Origin: Pseudomonadota bacterium
GTDB lineage: Bacteria; Pseudomonadota; Alphaproteobacteria; Rhodospirillales; Magnetospirillaceae
Assembly: GCA_023458315.1 (NCBI GenBank)
Contig: JAEXAH010000130.1
Span: 1-45,950 of the forward strand
Direction of reading: 5' to 3'
Length of the DNA stretch: 45,950 bases
Position numbers and translations under genes: made by a program. How positions within the stretch are numbered: the first letter of the stretch is position 1; each line of letters begins with the position of its first letter. Positions 21,578-31,667 of this stretch are shown piece by piece. The notes beneath the pieces are model-generated. The model saw only the letters and a list, made by a program, of their open reading frames with translations. It was not told the DNA's origin and did no database searches.

Positions 21578-23029
21578 ATGTTTGAACAGACATTCAGAAA
21601 TATTGACGATGTCCTTTGGAAAGAGACGGGCTGCACATCAGAGCTTGATTATACAGAGCAAACATCATGGATTCTTTTTCTTAAATATCTTGATGATTTA
21701 GAACGAGACCGTGCTATTAAAGCCGAACTTACAGGAAAGAAATATAAGTATATCCTTGATGTACCTTTCAGATGGTCGGCTTGGGCAGCCCCAAAAAAGG
21801 CTGATGGTAAGCTTGACACCAATAGGGTTTTAGTCGGTGATGATTTAATTGAGTTTGTTAATCTCAAGCTATTTCCATATTTAAAGAACTTTAAGAAAAC
21901 TGCTCCAAGTGCAGATACTATCGAATATAAAATAGGCGAAATTTTTAGTGAAATTAACAATAAGTTCCAGAGCGGCTACAGCTTACGGGACGCTTTGGAG
22001 CTTGTTGATTCTCTCCGTTTCAGATCTCAGAAAGAAAAAGATGAGCTTTCGCATCTGTATGAAGTAAAAATAAAAAACATGGGTAATGCAGGGCGTAATG
22101 GGGGCGAATATTACACGCCCAGACCGCTTATTCGTGCGATGATTGAAGTTATAAAGCCTGTTGTTGGTGAACGTGTCTATGATGGGGCTGTAGGTTCTGC
22201 CGGATTCCTTTGCGAAGCTTACCAATATATGCGTAAAGGTAAGCTAAATACAGAGCAGCTTGAAGTTTTGCAAACTAGGACTTTTTACGGAAAAGAGAAA
22301 AAGAGCCTGCCTTACATAATTGCGATTATGAATATGATTCTGCACGGGATAGATGCTCCGAACATTATCCGTACAAATACATTGACAGAAAACATTGAAC
22401 AGATTCAAGAAAAAGATCGATACGACGTAATTCTTGCCAATCCTCCCTTCGGCGGAAAGGAACGTAAAGAGGTTCAGCAAAACTTTCCGATAAAAACTGG
22501 TGAAACAGCCTTTCTGTTTTTACAGCACTTTATTAAGTCGCTCAAAGCTGGTGGACGAGCAGCAGTTGTTATAAAGAATACTTTTCTTTCTAATGGAGAT
22601 GGAGCTGCAAAAAGCTTACGTAAAGAGCTTTTGGACAGTTGTAATTTGCACACTATTCTTGATTGTCCAAGTGGAACGTTTCAGGGAGCAGGAGTAAAGA
22701 CAGTTGTGCTATTTTTTGAAAAGGGCGAACCTACGCAGGATATTTGGTATTATCAGCTTGAACCAAACAGAAGCCTTGGAAAAACTAACCCGCTGAATAA
22801 TGATGACATGAAAGAGTTTATTACTCTTCAAGCAACGAAACCAAATACCGAAAAATCATGGACAGTAAGCATAAATGACATAGACACAGAGGGTTATGAC
22901 CTTTCTGTAAAAAATCCGCATAAGAAAGAAAAGAATAATTTAAGAGAACCAAAGGAAATACTGGACGAAATAGCCTCTTTAGATTCAGAAGTTGCAACAA
23001 TACTTGATGATATTCGAGGATTGTTATGA
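21578..23029 (+). CDS. hsdM: Type I restriction-modification methyltransferase subunit HsdM
   Basis: 483 residues. The N-terminal HsdM helical domain (DYTEQTSWILFLKYLDDLER) precedes an N6-adenine methyltransferase with YYTPRPLI, motif I (VYDGAVGSAGFLCEA) and catalytic NPPF (ILANPPFGGKE, about residue 289). It methylates the site chosen by HsdS. Its stop overlaps hsdS as ATGA, and the operon continues through hsdR. Confidence 0.95.
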   Translation: MFEQTFRNIDDVLWKETGCTSELDYTEQTSWILFLKYLDDLERDRAIKAELTGKKYKYILDVPFRWSAWAAPKKADGKLDTNRVLVGDDLIEFVNLKLFPYLKNFKKTAPSADTIEYKIGEIFSEINNKFQSGYSLRDALELVDSLRFRSQKEKDELSHLYEVKIKNMGNAGRNGGEYYTPRPLIRAMIEVIKPVVGERVYDGAVGSAGFLCEAYQYMRKGKLNTEQLEVLQTRTFYGKEKKSLPYIIAIMNMILHGIDAPNIIRTNTLTENIEQIQEKDRYDVILANPPFGGKERKEVQQNFPIKTGETAFLFLQHFIKSLKAGGRAAVVIKNTFLSNGDGAAKSLRKELLDSCNLHTILDCPSGTFQGAGVKTVVLFFEKGEPTQDIWYYQLEPNRSLGKTNPLNNDDMKEFITLQATKPNTEKSWTVSINDIDTEGYDLSVKNPHKKEKNNLREPKEILDEIASLDSEVATILDDIRGLL

Positions 23030-24234
23030 AACAAGGATGGAAAGAGTCTACCTTAGGCAAGGTTTGCTTAATCAAACCACCCAAGCAAGAAGTAAAAAAA
23101 AGGTTATCTGATAATGATCTGGTATCTTTTGTTCCTATGAGTAATCTAGGGATATATGCAAAAGAGTTAGTGCTTAACGAGAATAAACCACTAGATGAAG
23201 TTTATGGGAGCTATACATATTTTGCCAATAAAGATGTTTTATTAGCTAAAATCACTCCTTGTTTTGAAAATGGCAAGCTTGGTATTGCTTCAGGATTAAC
23301 CAATGGTGTTGGTTTTGGCTCCAGTGAATATATCGTGCTTCGTTCACAAGGTGAGATTGATCCTGAATTTCTCTTTTACTTTCTTTCCCAAGATAGCTTC
23401 AGAGAAGCTGGGACAAAACTTATGACTGGAGCTGTGGGACACAAAAGAGTTCCTAATGATTTTGTAGAAAATTATCCTATACTTTATCCAAATACCATCG
23501 ATAAGCAGAAACGTGTTGTAAAAATCCTTGATGAAGCATTTGAGAAAATAGATAAGGCTATAGCCATTACTAAAAAGAATCTTACTAACGCCCATGAGTT
23601 TTTTGAAAGTTATCTCAACAATATCTTCAGCCAAAAGAGCGATGACTGGGAAGAAGCTAGTCTTGATAGGTATATTAAATTTATTGACTATAGGGGTAAG
23701 ACACCAACAAAAGTTAATGAAGGACTTAGGTTAATTACTGCCAAAAATGTACGTATGGGATTTTTACAGGAAGAACCTAAAGAATTTGTTGACTCAGACA
23801 TCTATAAAACTTGGATGACAAGAGGAGTCCCTAAAAAAGAAGATGTTTTATTCACAACAGAAGCCCCTTTGGGTCTTGTATGCCAGCTTGACACCGACGA
23901 AAAAGTGGTTTTTGCACAGCGAATAATTATATTGCAACCAGATAGAAAAATATTAAATCCAAGTTTTTTGAGCTATATGCTGAGGTCAAATATATATCAA
24001 AAACTCATTGGCGATAAAAGTACTGGAGCTACAGCTCAAGGTATAAAAGCAAGTCTGCTAAAGAAAATTATTATATATTTCCCTGATATAGATACCCAGA
24101 ATATGATTTCAAAACAAATATTTGACGTGCTTAATGCTACTCAAACTCTTGAACAAATCTATTTACATAAATTGAACGTATTGTCTGAACTCAAGCAATC
24201 TTTGCTTAAAAAAGCTTTCTCTGGGGAGTTGTAG
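23026..24234 (+). CDS. hsdS: Type I specificity subunit HsdS
   Basis: 402 residues with two target-recognition halves (starting MKQGWKESTLGKV and DDWEEASLDRYIKF), each followed by a helical spacer (QKRVVKILDEAFEKIDKAI; LEQIYLHKLNVLSELKQ) and the usual ending LKKAFSGEL. It determines the DNA sequence recognised. More AT-rich than hsdM, as variable specificity genes often are. Confidence 0.93.
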   Translation: MKQGWKESTLGKVCLIKPPKQEVKKRLSDNDLVSFVPMSNLGIYAKELVLNENKPLDEVYGSYTYFANKDVLLAKITPCFENGKLGIASGLTNGVGFGSSEYIVLRSQGEIDPEFLFYFLSQDSFREAGTKLMTGAVGHKRVPNDFVENYPILYPNTIDKQKRVVKILDEAFEKIDKAIAITKKNLTNAHEFFESYLNNIFSQKSDDWEEASLDRYIKFIDYRGKTPTKVNEGLRLITAKNVRMGFLQEEPKEFVDSDIYKTWMTRGVPKKEDVLFTTEAPLGLVCQLDTDEKVVFAQRIIILQPDRKILNPSFLSYMLRSNIYQKLIGDKSTGATAQGIKASLLKKIIIYFPDIDTQNMISKQIFDVLNATQTLEQIYLHKLNVLSELKQSLLKKAFSGEL

Positions 24235-24237
24235 TAT

Positions 24238-25356
24238 ATGGCAAAAAGTCTTAATATTGATGAGGAAAAGCAAAAAGATGAGCTTATAAAGATACTGCGT
24301 AGAGCTGTTCAGTCTGCAAATCTTAATTTTATCTTAGGCTCTGGTTGTTCATATCCTGCTATCAAAACTCTTTCCGATGTTGAAAAGAGAGCAGAGCAAC
24401 TTATCCATGAAGGTAAAGTTACAGAAGCGGATAAAATACTTGCTGAGTTCCTAAAACCGTTTGTTGATTCCACGGAACAACTATTCAAAAGTGAGCTTGA
24501 TGGCAATCACCAGAAAGTATTAGCAATCTATAAGCATTTTATTGAAAATATTTCTAATATACTTTTTGAACGTAAAAATAATATTTTATTTAAACAAGCC
24601 AATATTTTTACAACTAACTATGATCTTTTTATTGAGAAAGCACATGAAGAGTTGAGCGATGTGTTGCGCTTAAATGATGGATTTAACAGAACTCCATCTT
24701 TGAAGCAGGAGTATCTATATTCTCCCCAGATATTTTTTGATTCATTAAATAATACTGGTAACTTATACAAATACAAGGTTGAAGTTCCTTCTGTCAACCT
24801 CATCAAGCTACATGGTTCACTTAATTGGGAATTGACAGAAAATAATATTGAAATAATCCAATCTTGTGAATATCTGGATACAGCGAATGATATGATTACA
24901 AAAGATACAGTTAAAAATAAGCCAGATGCTTTTCTTGACCTTTTTACGTTGATTCTTCCCAAGAAAGATAAATTCGCTCAAACTCTTCTTAATAGAACAT
25001 ATTACGACCTTTTGAGAATATATCAAAATGAACTTGATAAGGAAAATACATTGTTAATAGCGGAGGGTTTTTCCTTTGCTGATGAGCATATTTATGACTT
25101 AACCAAGCGAGCACTTAAAAACCCTACATTAAGACTTATTGTTTTTTGTTTTGATAAAAACAAAGAGCTTTCTTATTACGAAGATCTATTTGCGTCTTTT
25201 CCTAACGTAAATATTATTTATTCTGAAACAGACGAAATTAAATTTGATAAATTCAATGATATTTTGGATAGCATAGTTCCTGTCGAGCGCAATAAAGACA
25301 AGGATTTAAATGCGAATATTCCTTTAACGAAAGAAGAAGAGAATGAAGATGAATAA
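24238..25356 (+). CDS. SIR2-domain protein (SIR2-HerA defence pair)
   Basis: 372 residues. A SIR2-like NAD-binding fold is indicated by NFILGSGCSYPA (about 25-36), FTTNYDLFIEKA and IKLHGSLNWE, with the Asn and His expected for NAD hydrolysis; the C-terminus is helical and acidic. It overlaps the HerA gene by 14 bp. SIR2-HerA pairs are known phage-defence complexes that deplete NAD and/or degrade DNA. Here the pair lies between hsdS and hsdR and is more AT-rich than hsdM or hsdR. Confidence 0.85.
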   Translation: MAKSLNIDEEKQKDELIKILRRAVQSANLNFILGSGCSYPAIKTLSDVEKRAEQLIHEGKVTEADKILAEFLKPFVDSTEQLFKSELDGNHQKVLAIYKHFIENISNILFERKNNILFKQANIFTTNYDLFIEKAHEELSDVLRLNDGFNRTPSLKQEYLYSPQIFFDSLNNTGNLYKYKVEVPSVNLIKLHGSLNWELTENNIEIIQSCEYLDTANDMITKDTVKNKPDAFLDLFTLILPKKDKFAQTLLNRTYYDLLRIYQNELDKENTLLIAEGFSFADEHIYDLTKRALKNPTLRLIVFCFDKNKELSYYEDLFASFPNVNIIYSETDEIKFDKFNDILDSIVPVERNKDKDLNANIPLTKEEENEDE

Positions 25357-27217
25357 ACTATTTATTCAAGATGCTGTCCTTAAAATCGGAGAAGTAGCAG
25401 GAATTGAGGGACGCAGAGTAGTTGTATCTGTTGATAAAGATAAAAATTCCTCTGATCTTCTTTTTAACGGTGAAATTCTTAAGAATGTTTCTGTTGGAAG
25501 TTATGTTGAGATTCGCAAGGGATTTCTGAGCATAATCGGCAAGGTTGAGGGTGAGCATTTAAAGGAAGATAGTTATACTGTAGGAGTAGAGAATGAGTAC
25601 AGGCGGATTGATAAAAATAAGCGTATGCTCAATTTATCTCTGTCTGGTTATATTGATTATAATGGTCAATTCATTGGCGGGATTAAAGAACTACCCCTTA
25701 TTGGAAATGAAGCATTTATTTTAACTGATAAAAAAGTTCATTCCATACATAATCTTCTCGGTGATGAGAGTGATCTATCAATAAAAATTGCTAAAACTGA
25801 TATAGAGGAAATACCTATAAGTTTACCTGTTGATGGGCTTTTTAACAGTCATATAGCCATTTTTGGCAATACTGGAAGCGGAAAATCAAATACTCTTGCA
25901 GCCCTTTATCAAGGAATGATTGAAAAGTTACAATCGAACAGACAATTTCAAAATAAGTGTAAATTTTTATTTTTTGATTTTAATGGTGAATATACCAAAA
26001 CTGATTGTATAACATCAGATAAAAAGGTTTATAACCTTTCAACTTCTAATGATGATAAAGATAAAATTCCAATGAAGCTTGATGAACTTCTTGATATAGA
26101 AACATTATCAATGCTGTTTGAAGCCACAGAAAAAACTCAAAAGCCATTTTTAAAGCGTGTTATCAAATATTATTTTTACTCTGTAAATCAGTCTGAATTG
26201 AGCTTTTCTGCTTATTTAAAGCAGGTATTTAAGGATAATGTTAAGAGAACTCTTTTGATGGCTAATAAGGATATAGCTTTCAAAATACTTGATTTTATCG
26301 AAGAAATAATGACTTATTTTGTGCCTTACAATGTGCGGATAACGTTAAGAAAGGATATAGGATTTCACAATACTAATAGCTATTTTTATCTCAACAATGG
26401 TCAAGAACCATATGTTAATAATTTTTGTGACCATTCTGAAAAAATTGAGGATACATACTTATTTAAGTGCATTGATGAAATTGAAGATTCTAAAATAGGA
26501 GATATTGATAAATTAGATTTATTTTTTATATTTGTTCTTTTGAAACTAATAGATGATTTATACGGATATAAAATCCAACTTGATCATGTTCTTCCGTTTG
26601 TTAATCGTTTTAAAGCGAAAAAAGGTAATATTGCAAAATTATTCTCAATTCAAAGTGATGCCAATCTGTGGGAAGATAAGAATGTTATTATCCTTAATCT
26701 CCATGACGTTAATCTTGATATGAAAAAAACTGTACCATTACTTATGGCGAAACATGTTTATAATGAGAAAAAAAAGACTCCTAGAGAAAATTTACTATCT
26801 ATAATAATAGATGAAGCACATAATATTTTGTCTAAAACATCGTTCAGGGAAACTGAAGATTGGAAAGACTATAGACTTGAAACTTTTGAAGAGATAATTA
26901 AGGAAGGACGTAAATTTGGTGTTTTCGTCACTATTTCCAGCCAGCGACCTAATGATATATCTGATACAATTATTTCTCAGGCACATAACTATTTTATACA
27001 TAAGCTCATTAATCAGAAAGATTTACATACTATTGGTACTGCTGTTTCTTACATAGATAAAGTTACGGAAGAATCAATTCCATCTTTACCAGTTGGTACT
27101 TGTATCTTTAGTGGTATTGCTACTCCTATGCCGCTGAAAATAAAAATTGATGAGCTACATAAGGAACATAAACCAGATAGCCATACATTGAAGTTTAAAG
27201 ATATTTTAGGTGCTTGA
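25343..27217 (+). CDS. herA: HerA-type ATPase (SIR2-HerA defence pair)
   Basis: 624 residues from ATG 25343 (ATG 25349 equally possible). An N-terminal HAS-barrel-like domain is followed by Walker A (IFGNTGSGKSNTLAALY, about 175), Walker B (LSIIIDEAHNILS, about 485), sensor-like TISSQRP and a typical HerA ending. Hexameric HerA translocases associate with SIR2 or nuclease partners. It reads into hsdR with a 2-bp gap. Confidence 0.88.
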   Translation: MKMNKLFIQDAVLKIGEVAGIEGRRVVVSVDKDKNSSDLLFNGEILKNVSVGSYVEIRKGFLSIIGKVEGEHLKEDSYTVGVENEYRRIDKNKRMLNLSLSGYIDYNGQFIGGIKELPLIGNEAFILTDKKVHSIHNLLGDESDLSIKIAKTDIEEIPISLPVDGLFNSHIAIFGNTGSGKSNTLAALYQGMIEKLQSNRQFQNKCKFLFFDFNGEYTKTDCITSDKKVYNLSTSNDDKDKIPMKLDELLDIETLSMLFEATEKTQKPFLKRVIKYYFYSVNQSELSFSAYLKQVFKDNVKRTLLMANKDIAFKILDFIEEIMTYFVPYNVRITLRKDIGFHNTNSYFYLNNGQEPYVNNFCDHSEKIEDTYLFKCIDEIEDSKIGDIDKLDLFFIFVLLKLIDDLYGYKIQLDHVLPFVNRFKAKKGNIAKLFSIQSDANLWEDKNVIILNLHDVNLDMKKTVPLLMAKHVYNEKKKTPRENLLSIIIDEAHNILSKTSFRETEDWKDYRLETFEEIIKEGRKFGVFVTISSQRPNDISDTIISQAHNYFIHKLINQKDLHTIGTAVSYIDKVTEESIPSLPVGTCIFSGIATPMPLKIKIDELHKEHKPDSHTLKFKDILGA

Positions 27218-27219
27218 TA

Positions 27220-29619
27220 ATGAACGAAGCTGAAACTCGTGCTGAACTTATAGACCCTGCATTAAAAGAAGCTGGCTGGGGTGTTTTGCCCGATAGCCGC
27301 ATAAGACGAGAAGTTATCACTTTCGGGCGTATTCTTGGCGGTGGCAAAAGGTCAGAACAGGATATTGCTGATTATGTATTGATATATAAAAACCAGAAGC
27401 TTGGCGTGATCGAAGCCAAGAAAGAAAGCTTGTCTGATACTGCGGGGGTTGATCAAGCTAAGAGATACGCAGAAAAGTTACAGGTTCGCTATGCCTTCTC
27501 CACAAATGGAATTGACATATACCAAATAGATATGCTTACAGGTGCTGAAAAATATATTAAAGAATATCCCACACCGCAACAGTTATGGGATATGACTTAT
27601 ACAAACATAAGCAAATGGCGGGAGCGTTTCAGCTCTATTCCTTTTGAAGACAGAGGCGGAACATGGCAACCAAGATATTATCAGCACAATGCCATTGAAA
27701 ACGCTTTAGAAGCTATCATCACTGGAAAAAACAGAATCCTTCTCACGCTTGCCACTGGTACAGGGAAAACAGCCATTGCATTTCAGATCGCATGGAAGCT
27801 GTTTCATAGCAAATGGAATCTGCAAGACTGGAAAGGCGATAAAGAACCTGCAAGAAGACCAAGAATATTATTTCTTGCTGATAGAAACATTTTAGCAGAT
27901 CAGGCATTCAATGCTTTTTCTGCCTTCCCTGAAGATGCCCTTATCCGCATAGAGCCTGACAGTATAAGAAAAAAAGGTTATGTCCCCAAGAATGGAAGTA
28001 TATTTTTCACAATTTTCCAGACATTTATGACTGGAAAAGATGAACAGGGTAACTCAACTCCATATTTTGGAGAATATCCGCAGGATTTTTTTGATTTTAT
28101 CATCATTGATGAATGTCATCGTGGCGGAGCAAATGATGAGAGTAACTGGCGTGGGATTATGGAATATTTCTCTCCAGCTGTTCAGCTTGGATTAACGGCT
28201 ACTCCAAAACGTCAGGGTAATGCCAATACTTACTTTTATTTTGGTGAACCTGTATATGTTTATTCACTAAAACAGGGAATAAATGATGGTTTTCTTACTC
28301 CTTTTAAAGTTAAACAGATCGCAACTACGATTGATGATTATACCTATACTTCTGATGATAATGTTATAGAAGGTGAGGTTGAGCATGGACATTTGTATGA
28401 AGAAGAGGACTTTAACAAGAATATCGAAATAAGAGAACGTGAGGAATACAGAGTTAAACTTTTTATGGACATGATAGACCAAGGCCAGAAGTCAATTGTT
28501 TTCTGTGCAACTCAAAACCACGCCCTTTTGGTGAGAGACCTTATTAACCAAAATAAGAAGAGCAAAAATCCAAACTATTGTGTTCGTGTAACTGCTAATG
28601 ATGGTGCTGAAGGTGATAAGTGGCTTAGAACCTTTCAGGATAATGAAAAAACAATTCCGACTATTTTGACTACCTCTCAAAAGCTTTCTACAGGAGTTGA
28701 CGCTCTCAATGTCAGAAATATCATTCTTATGCGTCCTGTGAACTCTATGATCGAGTTCAAACAAATTATCGGACGAGGCACAAGACTTTTTGATGGCAAA
28801 GAATATTTTACTATTTATGACTTTGTTAAAGCCTATAAGCATTTCAGCGATGTTGACTGGGATGGAGAACCGATAACACCAGAAGTTTGCGACACATGCG
28901 GAAATATACCCTGCTCATGCGAACCAGAAATATGTGATGTATGTGGCAAGATACCATGTGTTTGCAACAATCAGAGGAAACCATCGTTACCTCCTGAAAA
29001 ATGCAAAATATGCGGTGAAGTTCCTTGTATATGTGCAAAAATTGTAAAAATCAAGCTTGCGGACGGAAAAGAAAGAACCCTTAATCATATATATAGTACA
29101 AGTTTCTGGAGTGCAGACGGCAAACCTGTATCGGCTGCCGAATTTATCCAGTCACTTTTCGGAGAACTTCCAAACTTTTTTAAAAGTGAAGATGAGTTGA
29201 GAGCAATTTGGAGCAAGCCTGATACTAGGAAAGCTCTTTTAGATTCTCTTTCTGATAAAGGATTCGGTTTACAGCAGTTGAACGAGATCAAAACCATGAT
29301 TAAGGCTGAAAACTCTGATATTTACGATGTTTTAGCATATATCGCATATAATACAAAAACAATAAGCCGTGCTGAACGTGTCGAATTGCATAGAGACGAT
29401 ATTTTTAATAAATACGATAAAAAACAGCAGGAGTTTATTGATTTTATACTTGGACATTATATAGCACAGGGTGTAGGTGAGCTTGAACAGTCTAAGCTTC
29501 CGCAGTTTATAGAACTCAGATACGGAACAGTGGATGATGCAATATCTGAATTTGGCGATGTAGAAAGTATTCGTGAACTGTTTGTTGGCTTTCAGGAGTA
29601 TTTGTACCAGAACGTATAG
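27220..29619 (+). CDS. hsdR: Type I restriction subunit HsdR with Cys-rich insert
   Basis: About 799 residues from ATG 27220 (AGGTG upstream). The N-terminal nuclease shows SEQDIADYVLIYKNQKLGVI then EAKKE. The SF2 motor has LATGTGKTAIAF, IIDECHRGG and an ATP-binding QIIGRGTRLF. The C-terminal EcoEI-type domain (ADGKERTLNHIYSTSFWSAD) follows. Residues about 557-607 contain three CxxCGx(I/V)PCxC repeats, a probable zinc module between motor and C-terminal domain. It cuts unmethylated DNA after translocation. Confidence 0.94.
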   Translation: MNEAETRAELIDPALKEAGWGVLPDSRIRREVITFGRILGGGKRSEQDIADYVLIYKNQKLGVIEAKKESLSDTAGVDQAKRYAEKLQVRYAFSTNGIDIYQIDMLTGAEKYIKEYPTPQQLWDMTYTNISKWRERFSSIPFEDRGGTWQPRYYQHNAIENALEAIITGKNRILLTLATGTGKTAIAFQIAWKLFHSKWNLQDWKGDKEPARRPRILFLADRNILADQAFNAFSAFPEDALIRIEPDSIRKKGYVPKNGSIFFTIFQTFMTGKDEQGNSTPYFGEYPQDFFDFIIIDECHRGGANDESNWRGIMEYFSPAVQLGLTATPKRQGNANTYFYFGEPVYVYSLKQGINDGFLTPFKVKQIATTIDDYTYTSDDNVIEGEVEHGHLYEEEDFNKNIEIREREEYRVKLFMDMIDQGQKSIVFCATQNHALLVRDLINQNKKSKNPNYCVRVTANDGAEGDKWLRTFQDNEKTIPTILTTSQKLSTGVDALNVRNIILMRPVNSMIEFKQIIGRGTRLFDGKEYFTIYDFVKAYKHFSDVDWDGEPITPEVCDTCGNIPCSCEPEICDVCGKIPCVCNNQRKPSLPPEKCKICGEVPCICAKIVKIKLADGKERTLNHIYSTSFWSADGKPVSAAEFIQSLFGELPNFFKSEDELRAIWSKPDTRKALLDSLSDKGFGLQQLNEIKTMIKAENSDIYDVLAYIAYNTKTISRAERVELHRDDIFNKYDKKQQEFIDFILGHYIAQGVGELEQSKLPQFIELRYGTVDDAISEFGDVESIRELFVGFQEYLYQNV

Positions 29620-29742
29620 ATTGGTATCCAACGGTAACACTGTAAATAGAAAGTATTTATAACTCCAAAATTATGTGGAGAATATCGCATAAGTAGTTCA
29701 TTTGGTGACGATTGCTCAAACAATGAAGATCAAGGAACCCCG

Positions 29743-30759
29743 ATGCCAGATAGAAAGCTAATCTGCAACAGCACAGCAGAATTTTTGATATTCACCGGAC
29801 AATCAGGCGAGCAGAGCATTGAAGCCAGATACGAAGATGAAACAATATGGCTGTCGCAGAAACTGATGGCACAGCTTTTTGATGTATCAGTACCCACCAT
29901 AAACGAACACCTGAAAAATATCTTTGACGGCGGGGAGCTTGATGAAAATTCAGTTATTCGGAAATTCCGAATAACTGCCGCCGATGGCAAAAACTATAAT
30001 ACTAATTTCTATAACCTTGACGCAATAATCTCTGTCGGCTACAGGGTAAATTCTGTTCGGGCTACGCAGTTCCGCCAATGGGCAACGGGCGTGCTGAAAG
30101 AATTTGCCATAAAGGGCTATGTCCTTGATAAAAAACGACTGGAAAACGGCAGCTTTCTGGGGGAAGATTACTTTGAGCGTCTGCTTGAGGAAATCAGGGA
30201 AATACGCCTTAGTGAGAGACGTTTTTACCAGAAAATAACCGATATTTACGCAACCAGCGTTGATTACAATAAAGACGCACCCACCACCAAAGCCTTTTTC
30301 GCAAAGGTGCAGAACAAGCTTCATTACGCCGTTCACGGCAGCACGGCGGCGGAGCTAACCATGAACAGGGCAGACAGCACCAAAGAACACATGGGGCTGA
30401 CCGCTTGGGAAAAAGCACCGGACGGAAAAATAATCAAATCTGATGTATCGACAGCAAAAAACTATCTCACGAAAGATGAACTTCAGTCGCTAGGCAGAAT
30501 CGTGAACGCTTACCTAGACTTAGCAGAGGAAAGAGCGAGGCGCAAAATTCCTATGACAATGGAAGACTGGGCAAAACGGCTAGATATGTTTTTGGAGTTT
30601 GACGACCGTGCAGTCTTGCAGGATTCGGGAAAGATAACCGCTCAGATTGCCAAAGAACACGCCGAAAGTGAATTTGAAAAATACCGCATTATTCAGGATC
30701 GCTTATTCGAGAGTGATTTTGACAAGATGATCAAAGGGATAGAAAAAAAGGAGGAGTGA
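29743..30759 (+). CDS. rhuM: RhuM-family protein
   Basis: 338 residues with the family landmarks ETIWLSQKLMAQLFDVSVPT, EHLKNIFDGGEL, FYNLDAIISVGYRVNS and FRQWATGVLKEF. RhuM-type (virulence RhuM) proteins are frequent in defence islands and toxin-like loci, but their biochemical activity is not established. AAGGA precedes the ATG. The stop overlaps the mrr start (TGATG), so the two may act together. Confidence 0.85.
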   Translation: MPDRKLICNSTAEFLIFTGQSGEQSIEARYEDETIWLSQKLMAQLFDVSVPTINEHLKNIFDGGELDENSVIRKFRITAADGKNYNTNFYNLDAIISVGYRVNSVRATQFRQWATGVLKEFAIKGYVLDKKRLENGSFLGEDYFERLLEEIREIRLSERRFYQKITDIYATSVDYNKDAPTTKAFFAKVQNKLHYAVHGSTAAELTMNRADSTKEHMGLTAWEKAPDGKIIKSDVSTAKNYLTKDELQSLGRIVNAYLDLAEERARRKIPMTMEDWAKRLDMFLEFDDRAVLQDSGKITAQIAKEHAESEFEKYRIIQDRLFESDFDKMIKGIEKKEE

Positions 30760-31667
30760 TGAGCGTACCATCATATGACAAAATAATGTATCCGCTGTTA
30801 AAACTTATTGAAGACAGGCAGGAACATAGCGTCAAAGAACTCCTGCCGGAACTTTCCGCATATTTTTCTCTGTCTGAAGCGGATTTATCTATTATGCTTC
30901 CAAGTAACAAAAAACCGCTTTTTTATGACAGAGCGCAATGGGCAAAGACATATCTCTCAAAAGCGAAGCTGATTGAAATTACCAGAAGAGGATATTTCAG
31001 GATAACTGACAGAGGCATAAAAACCCTTAAAGAACAGGAAGGCTATATCAGCAAAGAATATCTGATGAAATTTTCTGAGTTCGCCGAATTTGTTTCGCCT
31101 TCAAAAAAGAATGATGTTCAGGAGATTGCAGAAGATGACACATCTTTCACACCTTCGGAGCAGTTCCAGAGCGCATATAAGGATTTGAAAAACACACTCA
31201 TTTCCGACATTCAGGAGCAGATTTCAAAATGCACTCCATCATTCTTTGAGCAGCTCGTTGTTGATGTCCTTCTGGGGCTTGGCTACGGCGGCTCTGTGGA
31301 AGATGCCGGACGTGCAATCGGACGCTCCGGTGATGAAGGCATAGACGGAATTATCAAGGAAGACATTCTCGGTCTGGACGAGATCTATATTCAGGCAAAA
31401 AAATGGGAAGGCAAGGTGGGTAGACCTGAAATCCAGAAGTTTGCCGGAGCATTGCTTGGCAAAAAAGCGCACAAGGGAGTGTTTATAACTACTTCAGAGT
31501 TCAGTGCAGAGGCTGTCATATATGCCGAAAATCTTGAAAGAAAAGTCGTCCTCATTGACGGGCGGAAACTGGCGGAGCTGATGGTAAAGCATAATATAGG
31601 CGTATCGGTGAAGGATACATACGAAATCAAAGAGATCGATACGGATTATTTTAATGAAATTCAGTAA
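30759..31667 (+). CDS. mrr: Mrr-type restriction endonuclease
   Basis: 302 residues from ATG 30759 (AGGAG upstream). The N-terminal winged-helix Mrr_N domain (DKIMYPLLKLIEDRQEHSVK...RGYFRITDRG) precedes a PD-(D/E)xK catalytic domain: GRSGDEGIDGII then EIYIQAKKWEGKVG, and the Mrr tail GVFITTSEFSAEA. Mrr enzymes are type IV, cleaving modified or distorted DNA. Convergent with the TIR-like gene, overlapping by 7 bp. Confidence 0.92.
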   Translation: MSVPSYDKIMYPLLKLIEDRQEHSVKELLPELSAYFSLSEADLSIMLPSNKKPLFYDRAQWAKTYLSKAKLIEITRRGYFRITDRGIKTLKEQEGYISKEYLMKFSEFAEFVSPSKKNDVQEIAEDDTSFTPSEQFQSAYKDLKNTLISDIQEQISKCTPSFFEQLVVDVLLGLGYGGSVEDAGRAIGRSGDEGIDGIIKEDILGLDEIYIQAKKWEGKVGRPEIQKFAGALLGKKAHKGVFITTSEFSAEAVIYAENLERKVVLIDGRKLAELMVKHNIGVSVKDTYEIKEIDTDYFNEIQ

